From Chloroflexota bacterium (GTDB lineage Bacteria > Chloroflexota > Dehalococcoidia > Lucifugimonadales > Lucifugimonadaceae), in assembly GCA_029262735.1 (NCBI GenBank), contig JAJCYY010000100.1, positions 1-64,000 on the forward strand: a stretch of 64,000 nucleotides of DNA, read 5' to 3'. The translations under genes and the position numbers were made by a program. Shown one piece after another: positions 33,755 through 42,357 of this stretch (its first letter is position 1; every line of letters begins with the position of its first letter). The notes under the pieces are model-generated. The model had not been told where the DNA came from. It searched no databases and saw only the letters and a program-made list of their open reading frames with translations.

Positions 33755-34273
33755 CTAGACGAAGTACCAGCGTCGTTTTTCTACGAGGCCGCGCACATAC
33801 GCGGCCTGACCCGCGTGCTCCGTGTTGTCGTTGATCACACTGATGATGCGTACTCCGACGGTGACCGGCGGCTCCCATCTAGTGTCGATGATCCTATCCA
33901 TCTCCTCGGACGTGAGCGCGTCCAGGTACTCGTTCGTGCGAGCACCAACTGCGTCCTGATACGCCAGCAGCAACTCGCCGTCCGGCTTAATAGACGCAAC
34001 CTCGGCCGAGCCGTGACCTGTGCCCTGGTTGTGCGGGTCCGACGTCATGCCGAACTTCTCTGCCCAGCCGTCTGTGACCCACAACTGTTTGCCCGCTATC
34101 TCTGACATGTGATCGTCATGCACTCTCGTCAGGTGCCATGTGAGCCATGCAATCGAATTTGCGTCCTCATGCGGTCGGTATGAAAGCTGTTCTTGCGACA
34201 TTCCATCCAGGACGGCTCGAAGCTGGTCGGTTATTCGCTGAAACGAATCTCTCAGCACATCGGCGGTGTTCAA
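33755..34273 (-). CDS. DinB-family protein
   Basis: About 172 residues from the TTG at 34273, which lies six bases after GGAGG; another TTG at 34279 abuts that ribosome site and is less likely. It is a four-helix bundle with the DinB metal histidines: WLTWHLTRVHDDHMSE and INDNTEHAGQAAYVRGL. Family members include thiol-dependent S-transferases; many are of unknown function. The C-terminal ARG-LVEKRRW ending is common in actinobacterial and Chloroflexota members. Confidence 0.85.
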   Translation of the reverse strand: MNTADVLRDSFQRITDQLRAVLDGMSQEQLSYRPHEDANSIAWLTWHLTRVHDDHMSEIAGKQLWVTDGWAEKFGMTSDPHNQGTGHGSAEVASIKPDGELLLAYQDAVGARTNEYLDALTSEEMDRIIDTRWEPPVTVGVRIISVINDNTEHAGQAAYVRGLVEKRRWYFV

Positions 34274-34294
34274 AGTCAACCTCCCGGCAATCGA

Positions 34295-35086
34295 CTAGGC
34301 AGTGATCGCACTGCCGGACTGCATCCAGTGCTCAACGACAGTCGGTAACTCCGTAATCGAAGCGAGCGTGTAGTCCGGATTGACGATAGGTTCTCGGGTG
34401 TCAAAGCCGGAAATCCATCCCGTCTTCATCCCAACATTTGCTGCGCCTGAGATATCTGTCAGCAGGTTGTCACCGATGTGCAGTGCGCTTTCCGGCACAG
34501 AACCCACCTTCTCGAGCGTTGGACAGAAAATGCCAGGGTTGGGTTTGGCGCAGGCCACTTCATTCGAAAACGTAAGGTGATCGAAATAGCCCAGAGCGCC
34601 TTCAGCATCAAACCATTCCCGGTATGCGGTCGGGGAGGTCAAGCCGGTATTTGAGATCAAGGCCACCTTGATGTCGAGCGTTTCAAGATGCTGAAGAACG
34701 TCTATTGCGCCGGGTAGAAACGATGGCGGGTGCCCCAGAAATGCCTGGTCCACGGCGTCGGCAACATCGGTTAGACCGCCATCTCCGAGTCTCACAGTGA
34801 TGTCTGAATCCACAAGCGACAGCATCTGGGCAATCCTGTCCTTGAACTCAAGGTCGATGCCTAAATCGTGGTCCGAGGTGACCATCTCACTGATGTTGCG
34901 ACTCGCCTCTCGCAGCGACTGCTGGTCAACTGTCAGTCCGAATCGACTCAACACATCGTTTGTGAGGTTTGCCCGTGTCTCGATCCGCTGCTGTGACCTG
35001 TTACTGCCATCTCGTTCGGCAATCAGTGTCAGCCAGAGGTCCAGCGTAACCGCCGCGCTTTGTGTCGCCTGTTCTAAGACATCCAC
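34295..35086 (-). CDS. HAD-superfamily hydrolase
   Basis: 263 residues. HAD motif I is VTLDLWLTLI (nucleophile Asp, with Trp in place of the usual second Asp region as in many DxW-type members). Motif II is VALISNTGL, motif III the Lys of CAKPNPGIF, and motif IV IGDNLLTDISGAANVGMKTGW. A helical cap lies between motifs I and II, as in C1 phosphatases or haloacid dehalogenases. The substrate is unknown; phosphoglycolate- or nucleotide-type phosphatase activity is plausible. It lies upstream of the DinB gene by 21 bp and may be co-transcribed with it. Confidence 0.85.
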   Translation of the reverse strand: MDVLEQATQSAAVTLDLWLTLIAERDGSNRSQQRIETRANLTNDVLSRFGLTVDQQSLREASRNISEMVTSDHDLGIDLEFKDRIAQMLSLVDSDITVRLGDGGLTDVADAVDQAFLGHPPSFLPGAIDVLQHLETLDIKVALISNTGLTSPTAYREWFDAEGALGYFDHLTFSNEVACAKPNPGIFCPTLEKVGSVPESALHIGDNLLTDISGAANVGMKTGWISGFDTREPIVNPDYTLASITELPTVVEHWMQSGSAITA

Positions 35087-35144
35087 TATTCGTTCCCTCT
35101 TGTCCCGTGCCAGCGGACCAATCGATCACCACGCAGTGGACAAC

Positions 35145-35678
35145 TCAATAATCCACGAGCGTGAAAATATCTGTGCCGTTGAGCTGATCGCGTCCGTTTA
35201 AGAATGTCAGTTCAACTACAAACGCGGCTGAAACGACATTTGCGCCAAGTTCGTTTAGTAACTTTACTGCCGCCGCCGCTGTGCCGCCGGTGGCCAGCAG
35301 ATCGTCAACAATCACGACCCGCTTTCCCGGAGCGATAGCGTCGTTCCGCGCCTCCAGCCTTGCCGTGCCGTACTCCAGGGCGTAGTCGGCGCCTATCACT
35401 TCGGGCGGGAGCTTGCCCGATTTTCGAAGTGGAATGAAGGGCAATCCAGCCTGTACAGCTGCGGGCGCAGCGAAGATGAAACCCCTGGCATCGATCGCCG
35501 CAACCGCCTCGGCGCCGGTCTCAGCAAGGTGCCGGGTGATGCAATCAGTCACGTACTTCATGGCTAGCGGGTGTGCCATGAGCGGCGTGAGGTCTCGAAA
35601 CAAAACGCCCGGCTGCGGATAGTCCGGCACATCCCGGATCCACTGCTTCAGGTCTAGCTTGCTGGCAGATGAGGTCAT
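35145..35678 (-). CDS. apt: Adenine phosphoribosyltransferase
   Basis: 177 residues, normal length. Landmarks are IRDVPDYPQPGVLFRDLTPLM, AIDARGFIFAAP, IPLRKSGKLPPEVIGADYALEYGTARLE (shown in part) and the PRPP-binding loop VVIVDDLLATGGTAAAA. It salvages adenine to AMP with PRPP in the cytoplasm. It sits between the DUF3179 selenoprotein candidate (upstream on this strand) and the HAD gene; separate promoters are likely given gaps of 122 and 58 bp. Confidence 0.95.
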   Translation of the reverse strand: MTSSASKLDLKQWIRDVPDYPQPGVLFRDLTPLMAHPLAMKYVTDCITRHLAETGAEAVAAIDARGFIFAAPAAVQAGLPFIPLRKSGKLPPEVIGADYALEYGTARLEARNDAIAPGKRVVIVDDLLATGGTAAAAVKLLNELGANVVSAAFVVELTFLNGRDQLNGTDIFTLVDY

Positions 35679-35800
35679 CGACTGGAGAAAATGGCGCTCT
35701 GGACGCGTGTCATGTGTGATCTATGAGATCGCTGTTCGATCAAGAATAAGATCGGCCGGAGTCGATTCTACCCTGCCTGATTCTGAAAATCGCACGCAGA

Positions 35801-36913
35801 TCATGAAACTCCGAACAGTTCGGTGTCCGGATAGAAATCGGTCCATGCGAACCAGAAGACATTGACAGCGTGCAGGCGTTCCAGCGATTTGCCGCCCAGC
35901 GGGCCCTCTACCGCCTGGCCAGTGAACGGCAGCCAGCGCGTTCCCGTCTCCTCATCAACGAGCCATTCACGCCCATCTGACTGCTCCAGCTTGAACGTGA
36001 GCTCCTGGCCGTCCACCTCTCGGCCATAGGCGAGTGCAGTCGTTGACTCAGTTTGATAGAAGACGAGCGTCTTTTTTCCAGCAACCTCATCGTTCACGAT
36101 CCGGGTTTCTCGCAATTCCGAGTGCGGAAATGCCTTGGGTCCATCATCGAACCCGATTCCAAGCACCAATTCCTTGCGAGGCAGCCTGTCATCGCTGATC
36201 TTCTCACCAATGACCCCTGCATCGTTGCTGAAGTAATAGCCCTCGTACTGGTCCTGGGATGACGAGTTCGGTTTTCTGAGGGCTATTGTCTCCGGGTTCT
36301 CCTTGGTCCACTGCTCCCATGTCGTAAGAACCAGCGGCACCGTCTCGAGGGCGGTCCCTTCGAACTCGCCGCGCACGCTGAACGAAAGAAACTGGCTCCA
36401 GAGGGAATCCGTTTGCCGGTCGAACATAACGAGTGCGTTGTTGATCAGCTTTCCAGAGACGCCAAACTCCAGCACTCTGCCTTCAATTTCTCTGGAATAC
36501 CCGATTCCAGTAAAGCAGAGCGGTCACCAGGTCACCGCGATCGGTTTACCTCCGACAACGTCGTTCACCACCTCATGCCTGCTCAGAAGCGGTACGGAGT
36601 ACACTCTCCTGTCGCCATCGATATCGATGCCGAGCACCAACTCGTCCGGATCGTAGAGTTGGTCCGCGGTGGTGCGATCAAGGAACACCGGCGATTCAAT
36701 AGAACGAATGGCGTCGAACGGCAAAAGTGTTACCAGCTCCAGATCGCGGGGCTGGCCTGAATTTGACGCTCCGTTGGTGCCGGTCACAGTAATATTGTCG
36801 GTGTTCCTGAGAATGCCAGCCAAAAAGCTTGAGTTGGATAGGCTCCAAACAACGAATACGCCAAATCCAACCACGCCGGCGATGAAGATGTAGGTTGAGT
36901 ACTTTGCTATCAA
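35801..36913 (-). CDS. DUF3179 protein, candidate selenoprotein with UxxC
   Basis: Read through one in-frame TGA (36526-36524) this is a 370-residue protein from a TTG start, with an N-terminal membrane anchor (YIFIAGVVGFGVFVVWSL). Before the TGA comes LVLGIDIDGDRRVYSVPLLSRHEVVNDVVGG and AVTW; after it PLCFTGIGYSREIEGRVLEFGVSG, then NALVMFDRQTDSLWSQ and a C-terminal FWFAWTDFYPDTELF. DUF3179 proteins normally read VTYCPLCxT at this point, so the TGA replaces the first Cys of CPLC and Sec would be residue 130. A strong hairpin follows. Without recoding, the gene would be two frames, 36524-36913 and 35801-36475. An extracytoplasmic redox or metal-binding role is likely; the family's biochemistry is unknown. 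Confidence 0.87.
36492..36510 (-). promoter_or_regulatory. Candidate bacterial SECIS element of the DUF3179 gene
   Basis: On the minus strand CTGGAAT and ATTCCAG form a perfect seven-pair stem around the five-base loop CGGGT. The stem can extend, after one A-A mismatch, by TTT against GAA. The loop begins 21 bases after the UGA and carries the G residues expected in the apical loop of a bacterial SECIS. It also lies wholly within coding sequence, as bacterial SECIS elements do. Drawn by hand. Confidence 0.7.
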
Positions 36914-37069
36914 GACGAGTAGACGGCTCTCCTACCGTTGTTGCAGTTGCGTGCGAACTATTAGATGCGGCTACTTGGACCACGGTTCCGGGCCTGATCG
37001 GCCAGCCACGACCAGAACCGGACGATTGGTAGAATCGTTCTACGCTGGAATTGACAGGGGATACGTTCA

Positions 37070-38332
37070 GTGCCCTCTGTCAACCCTTCTAATCAGCCGT
37101 CCCAAACTTACGTGAAGCCATCGACGCGGCGGATTGTCCTCGCCGGGAGCCAAAACATCCATATCGCCCGCCTCTCTCTCTCAGGCTTCCGCAACCATAT
37201 AGAGACCGTTCTGGAGCTTGGTCCCGGCCTGAATGTGTTCGAAGGTGAGAACGGCCACGGAAAGAGCAACCTGCTGGAAGCCGTTTACATGCTGGCAATA
37301 GCGAAATCACCCCGCACTGCCAGTGAACGAGAGCTGATCAACTGGCGATTGAGTGACTCAGGCGGACATGTCCAGGTGATGGGCGTCGGTCGTGAGGGCG
37401 ATGCAACAGTCCAGGCACAGCTTGACTATGATGTCGCAGCCGCTAATAGCAGTGCCGGACCCGGATTTCGAAAGGCGCTCCGTCTTAACGGCATCGTTCG
37501 GAGCTCCTCCGATTTTGTGGGGCACCTGAACGTCGTGTTTTTCGATGCAGACGATCTCGAAATCATTCTTGGATCTCCATCGACCCGGCGCAAATATCTC
37601 GACATTCTCATCTCGCAGAGCAGGCCTGCATATCTGAAGTCGTTACAGCGCTATTCAAAGGTAGTTACACAGCGTAATCACCTGCTCAGGCGAATCAGGG
37701 AAGGCTCTGCGGCTCACGATGAGATAACGTTCTGGGATGAGCGGCTTGCCTACGAGGGCGCCGAAATTGTTCTCGCCCGAAAGCAAGCGGTTGAAAAACT
37801 GAGCGATGCAGCCATACCCACTCATTCCGCACTAACTGAAGGCCATAAGCTCGGGCTCAGATACGAGCCACAATTGACCGAATCGGGACCGGGTGAGAGC
37901 CTACCTGACCCTGCAACTCACCCCGCGCTTGAGCAGGCTCTCGCTGAGGGACTGAAACAGGCAAGACGACGAGAGATTGGCCAGGGTGTGACGGTCGTGG
38001 GTCCGCACAGAGACGACATCACGATTCTCCTCAACGATCAACCGGCTGCCTCATTCGCTTCCAGGGGACAGGCCAGGGTGATCGCACTGGCTCTAAAGAT
38101 GGCGGAGGCGGCGGTCGTCGAATCTCTCACCGGCCGAACTCCGATACTGGCGTTGGACGATATCCTTTCGGAGCTCGACCCCGGAAGGAGACGACAGGTT
38201 TTGGAACGCGCATCTGAGTTCGAACAGGTACTGCTAACGACTGCGGAGCCGGATTCAGTGGCGCCAGCGTTTCTTGATGGCGCGCACAGGTTCTCGGTCA
38301 AAGAAGGCAAGGTGACCTCTGTTCCGGTCTGA
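37070..38332 (+). CDS. recF: DNA replication and repair protein RecF
   Basis: 420 residues from a GTG with AGGGG upstream; a GTG at 37112 is an alternative, since the first 30 residues are not family-like. Walker A is GENGHGKSNLLEAVY, preceded by the usual LSLSGFRNHIETVLEL. The middle is the RecF coiled region (LGSPSTRRKYLDILISQ). The ABC signature region is SRGQARVIALALKMAE and Walker B is ILALDDILSELDPGRR. RecF loads RecA at single-strand gaps. No dnaA or dnaN is beside it here. The sirtuin gene overlaps its 3' end. Confidence 0.94.
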   Translation: MPSVNPSNQPSQTYVKPSTRRIVLAGSQNIHIARLSLSGFRNHIETVLELGPGLNVFEGENGHGKSNLLEAVYMLAIAKSPRTASERELINWRLSDSGGHVQVMGVGREGDATVQAQLDYDVAAANSSAGPGFRKALRLNGIVRSSSDFVGHLNVVFFDADDLEIILGSPSTRRKYLDILISQSRPAYLKSLQRYSKVVTQRNHLLRRIREGSAAHDEITFWDERLAYEGAEIVLARKQAVEKLSDAAIPTHSALTEGHKLGLRYEPQLTESGPGESLPDPATHPALEQALAEGLKQARRREIGQGVTVVGPHRDDITILLNDQPAASFASRGQARVIALALKMAEAAVVESLTGRTPILALDDILSELDPGRRRQVLERASEFEQVLLTTAEPDSVAPAFLDGAHRFSVKEGKVTSVPV

Positions 38333-39188
38333 GCCAGAATCGTTCGACGATCCGATCAGCCGCGCTGCTGAAATAATCAGCAAGAGCAAATACGTCGTGG
38401 CTATGACCGGAGCCGGGATGTCCGTTGAGAGCGGCATACCGACATTTCGCGGCAAAGACGGTCTCTGGACACGATATGGCCCACCGCCAATGGACGGGTT
38501 TAGCCGGTTCCGAGAGGATCCTGCCGGGTGGTGGGAGCGGCGTGTCAATCGCGAGATGGACGATCATATGATTGAACTGCGGGACGCTCTCATTGCAGCC
38601 AGACCGCACGCAGGCCACCATGCTCTCGCCGCACTTGAGCAGGCCGGTGCCGTCCAACACGTAATCACGCAGAACATCGATGGGCTCGATCTGAAGGCCG
38701 GACTAAAAAACCTGATCGAGATTCATGGGAACAGAACCCGATTGCGCTGTATCGGTTGCGGACGGCGTACCGCACTCGGTGACATCGTGCCTGAAGAGCC
38801 TCCCGAGCCATGCGGTCAGTGTGGCCAGGTCGTCAAGTTCGACACCGTCATGTTCGGCGAACCGGTGCCCTCCGACACGATGAAAGCCGCGCGAGAACAG
38901 ATCGACCGCGCAAGCTGTGTGCTGGCGGTCGGGACCTCTGCTTCTGTCCGCCCGGCAAGCGGTCTTTTGTGGATCGCTATGTCGCAGGGAGCAACCATCA
39001 TAGAGATCAACCCGTTCGAGACCAAGTTGACCTCTATTTGCGATGTGGTGATCAGGGCGAGGGCAGGCGAAGCACTGAGCCAGCTGGCATCTGTCCTCGA
39101 TCCGGAGCAGGATAGTCTCGACAATCCGGACTCGATGCATGAATCGGATGTACGATCTAGCATGTCGCGAAACGGTTCTAGACTCTGA
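38319..39188 (+). CDS. Sir2-family NAD-dependent deacetylase, non-AUG start
   Basis: Family sequence begins before the first standard start: ISRAAEIISKSKYVVAMTGAGMSVESGIPTF. The only GTG (38397) would cut off the first helix and strand. In frame, the stop is at 38313 and the one plausible start is CTG 38319, six bases after AAGG and overlapping recF by 14 bases. This gives 289 residues. Landmarks are GAGMSVESG (NAD), QNIDGLDLKAG, the catalytic His in EIHGN, and zinc cysteines CIGC and CGQC, then FGEPVP and VGTSASVRPAS. It removes acyl groups from lysines using NAD. The start remains an inference. Confidence 0.85.
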   Translation: MFRSEPESFDDPISRAAEIISKSKYVVAMTGAGMSVESGIPTFRGKDGLWTRYGPPPMDGFSRFREDPAGWWERRVNREMDDHMIELRDALIAARPHAGHHALAALEQAGAVQHVITQNIDGLDLKAGLKNLIEIHGNRTRLRCIGCGRRTALGDIVPEEPPEPCGQCGQVVKFDTVMFGEPVPSDTMKAAREQIDRASCVLAVGTSASVRPASGLLWIAMSQGATIIEINPFETKLTSICDVVIRARAGEALSQLASVLDPEQDSLDNPDSMHESDVRSSMSRNGSRL

Positions 39189-39198
39189 GGAACAGAAT

Positions 39199-40536
39199 AT
39201 GACTGTGCTTGAAGCTGAGATAGCTGCGTACACGGCGGCTAACCCGAAATCGAAGAAGCTCCATGAACGCGCTGCCGCATTCATGCCTGGCGGCGACACT
39301 CGAAACTCCATCTTCTGGAACCCGTTTCCCGTGTATGTCACACATGCGGATGGCGTGCAGTTGACGGACGCGGACGGAAACGTACGCACCGACTTCGTAA
39401 ATAACATGACGACGTTGATTATGGGTCACCGGCATCCGGACGTGGTGAAAGCCCTGCACGACCAGGTTGATCACGGCGTTAGTTACCCGGCTCCTTCACC
39501 ACCTGTGATCCGTTGGGCCGAAATCCTCTGCGAGCGAGTCCCATCTGTCGAGAAGGTCAGGTTCGTCAACTCCGGCACCGAGGCGACGCTGAACGCAATA
39601 CGTGCCGCCCGTGCCTTCACTGGCAAGACGCTGATCGCCAAGTGCGAAGGCGCGTATCACGGCAACCACGATGCGATCCAGATCTCCGTCACACCGCCTC
39701 TCAAAGACGCTGGAGAGGCCGAGCATCCTGATCCTGTCGTCATGTTCCCCGGGATCAATCCCGCTGCGGCTGACGATATTGTGATCATGCCCTACAACAA
39801 TCCTGAAGCTGCCGAGCGTGTCGTTCGCAGCCATGCCAAAGATCTCGCGGCAGTTATCGTCGAACCGATCAATGGGCAGTGCGGCATGGTCCCGGCAAAG
39901 CCTGAGTTCCTCCAGCTACTTCGCGATCTGACCTCAGAGCTGGAAATCCCGCTGATATTCGATGAAGTGATCTCGTTCAGGGCAGCCGCTGGCGGAGCGC
40001 AGGAATGGTATGGCATCACGCCGGACCTGACTTGCTTTGGCAAAGTGATCGGCGGTGGCATGCCCGTTGGGGCCTTTGGTGGCAAGGACGAGATTATGTC
40101 GATGTGGGACCCGAACTATGGAACGGAGCAGGTACAGCACGCAGGAACATTCAACGGCAACCCGATGACGGCAGCAGCCGGAGTTGCGACTCTTGATCTG
40201 CTCACTCCGGAGGTCTACGAGGAACTAGAACGAAAGGGCGATCGCCTCAGGCAGATGATCCGCGACCTGATTAGCGAGCTGGAAGTTCCTATGGGCGTGA
40301 CGGGAGCGACATCGTTGTTTGCCCTGCAGTTCACAACGGAGAATGTCACGGACTACCGTAGTTTCGCGACGAACGACAAAGAGATGAATCAGACGGTGTT
40401 CACCGGTCTGTTGAACGAGGGATTCCTGATGTCGAGCCGGTGTGCGGGAAATGTTTCAGCGGTCCACACGGACGATGATCTCGATGCGTTCGTTGACGCG
40501 CTCAGGAGGGTTCTGGTCAGGACGGGCTACGCGTAG
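39199..40536 (+). CDS. Class III aminotransferase (glutamate-1-semialdehyde aminomutase-like)
   Basis: 445 residues from the ATG at 39199, with GAGGAA upstream. PLP-fold landmarks: FMPGGDTRNSIFWNPFPVYV, MGHRHPDVVKALHDQ, RFVNSGTEATLNAIRAARAFTGK, AYHGNHDA, VIVEPINGQCGMV, LIFDEVISFR and the PLP lysine in CFGKVIGGGMPVGAFGGK. The sequence is nearest to the glutamate-1-semialdehyde aminomutase group. The first residue block (GGDTRNS) resembles catabolic relatives more than hemL, so it may be an aminotransferase for an amino acid or amine rather than a tetrapyrrole enzyme. It lies just after the sirtuin. Confidence 0.88.
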   Translation: MTVLEAEIAAYTAANPKSKKLHERAAAFMPGGDTRNSIFWNPFPVYVTHADGVQLTDADGNVRTDFVNNMTTLIMGHRHPDVVKALHDQVDHGVSYPAPSPPVIRWAEILCERVPSVEKVRFVNSGTEATLNAIRAARAFTGKTLIAKCEGAYHGNHDAIQISVTPPLKDAGEAEHPDPVVMFPGINPAAADDIVIMPYNNPEAAERVVRSHAKDLAAVIVEPINGQCGMVPAKPEFLQLLRDLTSELEIPLIFDEVISFRAAAGGAQEWYGITPDLTCFGKVIGGGMPVGAFGGKDEIMSMWDPNYGTEQVQHAGTFNGNPMTAAAGVATLDLLTPEVYEELERKGDRLRQMIRDLISELEVPMGVTGATSLFALQFTTENVTDYRSFATNDKEMNQTVFTGLLNEGFLMSSRCAGNVSAVHTDDDLDAFVDALRRVLVRTGYA

Positions 40537-40547
40537 GGAACCACCGG

Positions 40548-41390
40548 CTATATGCTCAGGCCCTCATCCTCAATGCCGTAGGCTCCGCCCAGCCTGCCGG
40601 ACATGATCGACTTTAGCCGTTCAGATCGCTCGGCTTCGGGTGTGATCGTGTCGTCATCGTCCGTCTCAACAACTTCCAGTCCGTCATCACCCTCTTCGAT
40701 AGGATCGTCTTCAAAACCGATTTCGCTCGCAGATCTCTGTAAGGCTGGCGGAAACGAGATAACGGACGTCATGCCCGGTGCGCAGTAGGTTTCGGCTACC
40801 ATCACGGCAATCGCAGTTTCAGAAAGCTTTGCAACGCTGAACTCGTACAGGTTGCCCTTCTCGCGCATCTTCCTGATGCGATGGGCGATGTGCACTTCGA
40901 GGGTACCGATTCGCTCTCCGGCCTTCGTCTGCAGTTCTATGCGAACGCCGTTGTCGCTGTCATGAAGTTCCTGACCCGGGGCGACGGTTGCAAGTATCCG
41001 GGCACTCGCAGGATTCACCAGTTCTGTGACCGTCGCCTTTGCAGAGTCAGTAATGAACCTGACAGCGGCCCGAGAACCTGAGGCCACCGGAGCAGCGGCT
41101 ACCGCACCGTCGAGCTGCGATAGGCGGTCGACATGCTTGCGAGCGATCCTATTGTCGGGACTGAGCGAAAGAGCCTGCTCAGCTGCCTGTCGTGCGTCCG
41201 AGAATCGTCCCAGCTCTATGAGCGCAGTCGCCAGACGGTTAAAGCTGCTGGCATCCTCGGGCGCTTCGTGGATAGCCTGGTAGTTCAGGTCCGCTGCCTC
41301 ATCCCAACTACCGTCGAGCGCAGCTGTAATAGCAGCGGCCTTCAACTCACCGAATGATCTGGAGTTTTCTTGTTGTGGTTGCTGAACCAT
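40548..41390 (-). CDS. TPR-repeat protein
   Basis: 280 residues. The N-terminal 100 residues are tetratricopeptide-like helices (AAAITAALDGSWDEAADLNYQAIHEAPEDA, shown in part; FNRLATALIELGRFSDARQAAEQALSLSPDN). The central part (about 120-215) is a beta-rich domain with SARILATVAPGQELHDSD and IGTLEVHIAHRIRKMREKGN, of unknown fold. The C-terminus is acidic (EEGDDGLEVVETDDDD) and ends in a short GRLGGAYGIEDEGLSI motif. No signal peptide. It is probably a cytoplasmic scaffold; function unknown. Confidence 0.72.
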   Translation of the reverse strand: MVQQPQQENSRSFGELKAAAITAALDGSWDEAADLNYQAIHEAPEDASSFNRLATALIELGRFSDARQAAEQALSLSPDNRIARKHVDRLSQLDGAVAAAPVASGSRAAVRFITDSAKATVTELVNPASARILATVAPGQELHDSDNGVRIELQTKAGERIGTLEVHIAHRIRKMREKGNLYEFSVAKLSETAIAVMVAETYCAPGMTSVISFPPALQRSASEIGFEDDPIEEGDDGLEVVETDDDDTITPEAERSERLKSIMSGRLGGAYGIEDEGLSI

Positions 41391-41619
41391 TTGACTCCAT
41401 TGCGAAACGCAGCTGAAATACTCGGTTGACTGAAAAACGTTCTTAAGTTCTAGTGATTGATATCTGCCTTAGTCCAGTCTTGCAATGTGGAGTTTCACCG
41501 AAAGTAGAGCGTCTGTACACCCACATGGCAGTTATGCATTCGTGACCGGTTAGCCTGGTATCTACAGGGTCGGCATACCGTTACCGGATCACCGTCGAAC
41601 TGACCGGGCGCCGATACCT

Positions 41620-42357
41620 CTACCCGCGTAGGCGAATAAGTATCAAACGATAGATCGCCTCGGCCGCGATTCCGGCGGACATCTTTGACTTCCCCGCCGT
41701 CCTGTCCAGGAAGGTAAACGGGTGCTCCACGACGCGCAGTCCCGCCTTTTGCGCCCTGTATGCGACCTCTGGCTGGAATCCGTATCCGGCAAGCTTCAAC
41801 CGGTGAATATCCACCGTCTCCAGGGCGGCCCGTCGATATGCCTTGAATCCTGAAGTGGCATCGTGGATCTTCAGACCCAGAACAAGCCTGATCCCGACTC
41901 CGCCCCAGTAACTGATCTGACGACGTATGAAGCTCCATGAAGGATCAACTCCGCCGCCCTTCGTATAACGGGAGCCAACGACGATATCTGCGTCTTCAAG
42001 AGCTGCCAGCATCTCGGGAACTTCGACAGGTGGATGTGAGAGGTCGGCATCCATTTGAACGATCCGCTCGGCGCCGAGCTCCAGCGCTCTTGTGAAACCT
42101 GCTATGTACGATTTTCCGAGCCCCTGCTTACTGGCCCGGTGGATAACTTCGAACAGACCTTCATATTCTTCCGCCAGATCGTCAGCGATCTCACCTGTGC
42201 CGTCCGGTGAGCCGTCGTCGACGACAATAAAACCAAGCCCTGCGATATCGAGCGCGATGAGTTCGGTGATAAGCAGAGGCAGGTTCTCAGCTTCGTTGTA
42301 AGTCGGCACAACGATCGCGACCTTGAGCGAGTGCCCCTCTCCGCCGGAGGAGGTCAT
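41620..42357 (-). CDS. Polyprenol-phosphate mannosyl/glycosyltransferase (DPM1-like, GT2)
   Basis: 245 residues. GT2 landmarks are VVPTYNEAENLPLLITELIAL, VVDDGSPDGTGEIADDLA, KQGLGKSYIAGFTRALELGAERIVQMDADLSHPP (shown in part; DxD) and QGLGKSYI. These match dolichyl/polyprenyl-phosphate mannose synthases, which move mannose from GDP-mannose to a lipid-phosphate carrier for use outside the membrane. It lacks C-terminal membrane helices. Its start overlaps the stop of the CoA-binding protein gene as ATGA, and a second polyprenol-phosphate transferase lies just upstream in the same operon. Confidence 0.9.
   Translation of the reverse strand: MTSSGGEGHSLKVAIVVPTYNEAENLPLLITELIALDIAGLGFIVVDDGSPDGTGEIADDLAEEYEGLFEVIHRASKQGLGKSYIAGFTRALELGAERIVQMDADLSHPPVEVPEMLAALEDADIVVGSRYTKGGGVDPSWSFIRRQISYWGGVGIRLVLGLKIHDATSGFKAYRRAALETVDIHRLKLAGYGFQPEVAYRAQKAGLRVVEHPFTFLDRTAGKSKMSAGIAAEAIYRLILIRLRG

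Noticed and set aside
35801-36913. Interpretation of the DUF3179 gene as a pseudogene broken by a nonsense mutation
   Set aside because: The only lesion is a TGA at a conserved Cys, the remainder is intact and a hairpin follows at the right distance. A decaying gene would be expected to show other damage.
37070-38332. recF as a sign of a nearby replication origin
   Set aside because: No dnaA, dnaN or gyrB and no DnaA-box cluster are visible around it.
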